Positions 6,942-7,967 of a DNA stretch of 7,967 nt are shown one piece after another. The notes under the pieces are model-generated. The model ran no database searches. It saw only the letters and a program-made list of their open reading frames with translations, and had not been told where the DNA came from. This DNA is from 0-14-3-00-62-12 sp034440555. GTDB lineage: Bacteria; Pseudomonadota; Gammaproteobacteria; Xanthomonadales; Ahniellaceae. How positions within the stretch are numbered: the stretch's first letter is position 1; each line of letters opens with the position of its first letter. Where the stretch lies: assembly GCA_034440555.1 (NCBI GenBank), contig JAWXCG010000202.1, positions 1 through 7,967 on the forward strand, in the 5' to 3' direction. The translations under genes and the position numbers were made by a program.

Positions 6942-6970
6942 TTGACGAGCACGTCCAAGCTCCGTATAGT
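6942..6970 (+). promoter_or_regulatory. Sigma70-type promoter of the tRNA-Ala/tRNA-Glu unit
   Basis: TTGACG (6942-6947) and TATAGT (6965-6970) are separated by exactly 17 bases, each one mismatch from consensus. Transcription should start about 6977, a few bases before the tRNA. The bases after the -10 (CGGCGG) are GC-rich, as in stable-RNA promoters under stringent ppGpp control; that regulation is inferred. Confidence 0.85.
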
Positions 6971-6984
6971 CGGCGGTCTCTCTT

Positions 6985-7060
<76 letters not shown>

Positions 7061-7067
7061 AAACGTT

Positions 7068-7143
7068 GTCCCCATCGTCTAGAGGCCTAGGACACGGCCC
7101 TTTCACGGCTGTAACAGGGGTTCGAATCCCCTTGGGGACGCCA
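7068..7143 (+). tRNA. tRNA-Glu(TTC)
   Basis: A 76-base tRNA very close to the E. coli glutamate tRNA, with acceptor GTCCCCA pairing with TGGGGAC, discriminator G7140 and encoded CCA (7141-7143). Anticodon TTC is at 7102-7104 in loop CTTTCAC. The anticodon stem CGGCC/GGCTG contains one G-U pair. The T-arm AGGGG-TTCGAAT-CCCCT is perfect. It is the second gene of the tRNA-Ala/tRNA-Glu transcript. Confidence 0.98.
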
Positions 7144-7150
7144 AGTACGG

Positions 7151-7174
7151 AAGCCGCCGCAAGGCGGCTTTTTT
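7151..7174 (+). terminator. Intrinsic terminator of the tRNA-Ala/tRNA-Glu transcript
   Basis: AAGCCGCC (7151-7158), a GCAA tetraloop (7159-7162) and GGCGGCTT (7163-7170) form a perfect 8-bp stem continued by a T-run to 7174. It lies eight bases after the tRNA-Glu CCA end and separates the tRNA unit from csrA. Confidence 0.92.
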
Positions 7175-7180
7175 GTTGCG

Positions 7181-7209
7181 TTGCGTGTGTTGCGCGTGCT
7201 GGTTAACAT
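7181..7209 (+). promoter_or_regulatory. Possible csrA promoter
   Basis: TTGCGT (7181-7186) and TAACAT (7204-7209) are spaced by 17 bases, just after the tRNA terminator and about 85 bases before the csrA ATG. The hexamers match consensus only at three and four positions. E. coli csrA has several promoters, so others may exist. Confidence 0.3.
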
Positions 7210-7283
7210 CCGGACGCGGCTGTGCTGGCTATCACCGCGAGGGCGATGGAGTGCAACGGCGGCCGTGCGGCGAGCGCGGTCAA

Positions 7284-7293
7284 GGGAGGCGGA
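7284..7293 (+). promoter_or_regulatory. csrA ribosome binding site with GGA motifs (possible autorepression site)
   Basis: GGGAGG (7284-7289) is a strong Shine-Dalgarno sequence that decides the start at 7294. Two GGA triplets (7285-7287 and 7291-7293) lie in it, and more occur upstream at 7212-7214 and 7248-7250. CsrA recognises GGA in RNA and, in E. coli, represses its own translation by binding such sites. Binding here is inferred. Confidence 0.5.
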
Positions 7294-7494
7294 ATGTTGA
7301 TACTGACGAGGCGAGTTGGCGAGACCTTGATGATCGGGGATGAGGTCACGGTCACGGTGCTCGGCGTGAAAGGGAATCAGGTTCGCATCGGGATCAACGC
7401 CCCGAAGGATCTGGCTGTGCACCGGGAAGAGATCTTTCAGCGCATTCGCCGCGAGAAAGAAGCCGAACTAGTGGTCCCAGAAGCAAGTAAATAA
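7294..7494 (+). CDS. csrA: Carbon storage regulator CsrA/RsmA
   Basis: This small homodimeric RNA-binding protein attaches to GGA motifs in mRNA leaders, altering translation and stability, and so controls carbon flux, motility, biofilm and virulence genes. The product is 66 residues, a usual CsrA length. It starts MLILTRRVGETLMIGDEV with conserved L4 and R7, continues TVTVLGVKGNQVRIGINAPK, and has the key VHREEI segment near residue 44 whose arginine contacts RNA. An in-frame upstream ATG at 7222 would add 24 residues unlike the family and lacks this ribosome binding site, so 7294 is preferred. It sits between tRNA-Glu and tRNA-Ser(GCT); the csrA-tRNA-Ser(GCT) pairing also occurs in E. coli, but alaS, usually upstream there, is absent. 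Confidence 0.97.
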   Translation: MLILTRRVGETLMIGDEVTVTVLGVKGNQVRIGINAPKDLAVHREEIFQRIRREKEAELVVPEASK

Positions 7495-7521
7495 TCCAGC
7501 GCGAGAAAATACGGCATGAAC

Positions 7522-7550
7522 TTCCAACGCGACGGTCGAGTCGCTATCAT
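7522..7550 (+). promoter_or_regulatory. Possible promoter for the tRNA-Ser transcript
   Basis: TTCCAA (7522-7527) and TATCAT (7545-7550) are 17 bases apart. The -10 is one mismatch from consensus and is followed by the GC-rich GCGCGGC, as at stable-RNA promoters; the -35 is weak. The -10 also forms one arm of a hairpin (ATCAT with ATGAT, 7546-7567). Transcription from here would give a leader of over 200 bases before the tRNA. Confidence 0.35.
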
Positions 7551-7634
7551 GCGCGGCTCGCGATGATCACAGTCGCACACAGTGCGGACAAAATCTGCGC
7601 TGACTTGTTGCGGCGTTGAGCAGTAAATTTTAAG

Positions 7635-7684
7635 GGATGCCCGAGTGGGTGGAGCTGCAAGCGAACACGGTGCCCAAAGCATCC
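7635..7684 (+). other. Partial tRNA-Ser 5'-end copy within a hairpin
   Basis: Bases 7636-7654 match 16 of 19 positions of the start of tRNA-Ser(GCT) at 7775-7793, covering the end of the acceptor strand and the D-arm (shared core GATGCCCGAG). Similarity stops afterwards: the D-stem cannot close and there is no anticodon arm. The segment begins a hairpin in which GGATGC (7635-7640) pairs with GCATCC (7679-7684). It may be the stub of a duplicated tRNA-Ser or a coincidence. Confidence 0.3.
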
Positions 7685-7769
7685 GGTGAAATTGAATGCT
7701 GAGACAGGACGTCGAGGCTGTCGTACTGCATCAGGGAGGGCTGCACTCAGGTGCAAAGCAGAAAAATCT

Positions 7770-7862
7770 GGAGAGATGCCCGAGAGGCTGAAGGGGCTCC
7801 CCTGCTAAGGGAGTATAGGGTCAAAAGCTCTATCGAGGGTTCGAATCCCTCTCTCTCCGCCA
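7770..7862 (+). tRNA. tRNA-Ser(GCT)
   Basis: A 93-base class II tRNA with a long variable arm and encoded CCA (7860-7862). The acceptor GGAGAGA pairs fully with TCTCTCC, and the discriminator is G7859, a serine identity base. Anticodon GCT is at 7804-7806 in loop CTGCTAA, closed by CTCCC/GGGAG. The T-arm GAGGG-TTCGAAT-CCCTC is perfect. It reads AGC/AGU. Its 3' acceptor strand is also part of a long inverted repeat. Confidence 0.98.
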
Positions 7863-7913
7863 GACAGCAAAAAGCCGACGCAAGTCGGCTTTTTGCTGTC
7901 TGGCGGAGAGAGA
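7850..7913 (+). terminator. Terminator within a perfect 30-bp inverted repeat overlapping the tRNA-Ser 3' end
   Basis: The inner part AAAAAGCCGAC (7869-7879), GCAA loop (7880-7883) and GTCGGCTTTTT (7884-7894) is a standard terminator that works in either orientation because of its A- and T-tracts. Unusually, complementarity continues without a mismatch: 7850-7879 pairs with 7884-7913, 30 bp in all. The outer 13 bp comprise the 3' acceptor strand, discriminator and CCA of tRNA-Ser, copied in inverse orientation downstream. Confidence 0.85.
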
Positions 7914-7916
7914 TTG

Positions 7917-7960
7917 CAGGCGAACTCTCTGGTTCGACAAAATCGCCTGGAGCGATTTTG
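7917..7960. repeat. Overlapping hairpins at the right edge
   Basis: CAAAATCGC (7938-7946) and GCGATTTTG (7952-7960) form a perfect 9-bp stem with a 5-base loop. CGAAC/GTTCG (7921-7925 with 7932-7936) forms a smaller one. CAGGCGA (7917-7923) can instead pair with TCGCCTG (7943-7949), which excludes the 9-bp stem. The right-hand context is cut off, so the role is unknown. Confidence 0.55.
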
Positions 7961-7967
7961 GACAGCC

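Noticed and set aside
7087..7422. Minus-strand ORF antisense to tRNA-Glu and csrA
   Set aside because: It ends with a DSNPCYSRERAVS-like peptide typical of spurious antisense-tRNA ORFs, and overlaps csrA on the other strand.

Overview
The window looks like a chromosomal segment of a moderately GC-rich gammaproteobacterium, possibly of the Xanthomonadales/Rhodanobacteraceae type. The basis is the housekeeping content: a class II lysyl-tRNA synthetase, DinB, FadD, a tRNA-Ala(GGC)-tRNA-Glu(TTC) pair, and csrA next to tRNA-Ser(GCT), a pairing also found in E. coli. The taxonomic placement is an inference.

Left part (1-2242) is accessory and eroded. A minus-strand gene runs off the left edge (1-982); its 327 visible codons are open. 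They encode a predicted exported, cysteine-containing protein of no family I recognise. Next come hairpin-rich DNA, the first ~50 codons of an IS110-family transposase (1434-1658, minus) with a foldable segment just upstream of its ribosome binding site, and a decayed tRNA-Arg(CCG)-like sequence (1851-1923, minus). About 320 bases without a visible gene follow.

Centre (2243-6736) is a conventional gene block. lysS (plus) has a weak terminator candidate after it. dinB (plus) ends exactly where the convergent fadD (minus) ends, with adjacent stop codons and no spacer. A 13-codon ORF with a near-ideal Shine-Dalgarno sequence lies just upstream of fadD and may be a leader peptide.

Right part (6737-7967) is an RNA and regulatory block. 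A strong sigma70-type promoter drives tRNA-Ala and tRNA-Glu, closed by a clean intrinsic terminator. csrA follows, with GGA motifs at its ribosome binding site. A 275-base gap then holds a partial copy of the tRNA-Ser 5' end and a promoter candidate. tRNA-Ser(GCT) comes next, and its 3' end is built into a perfect 30-bp inverted repeat containing the terminator. The window ends in alternative hairpins.

Functionally the intact genes serve translation (lysS, three tRNAs), translesion synthesis (dinB), fatty acid activation (fadD) and global post-transcriptional control (csrA). I found no new multi-gene system. The items most worth a second look are the tRNA-Ser-overlapping inverted repeat, the possible bridge-RNA remnant beside the IS110 fragment, the fadD leader ORF and the uncharacterised exported protein.
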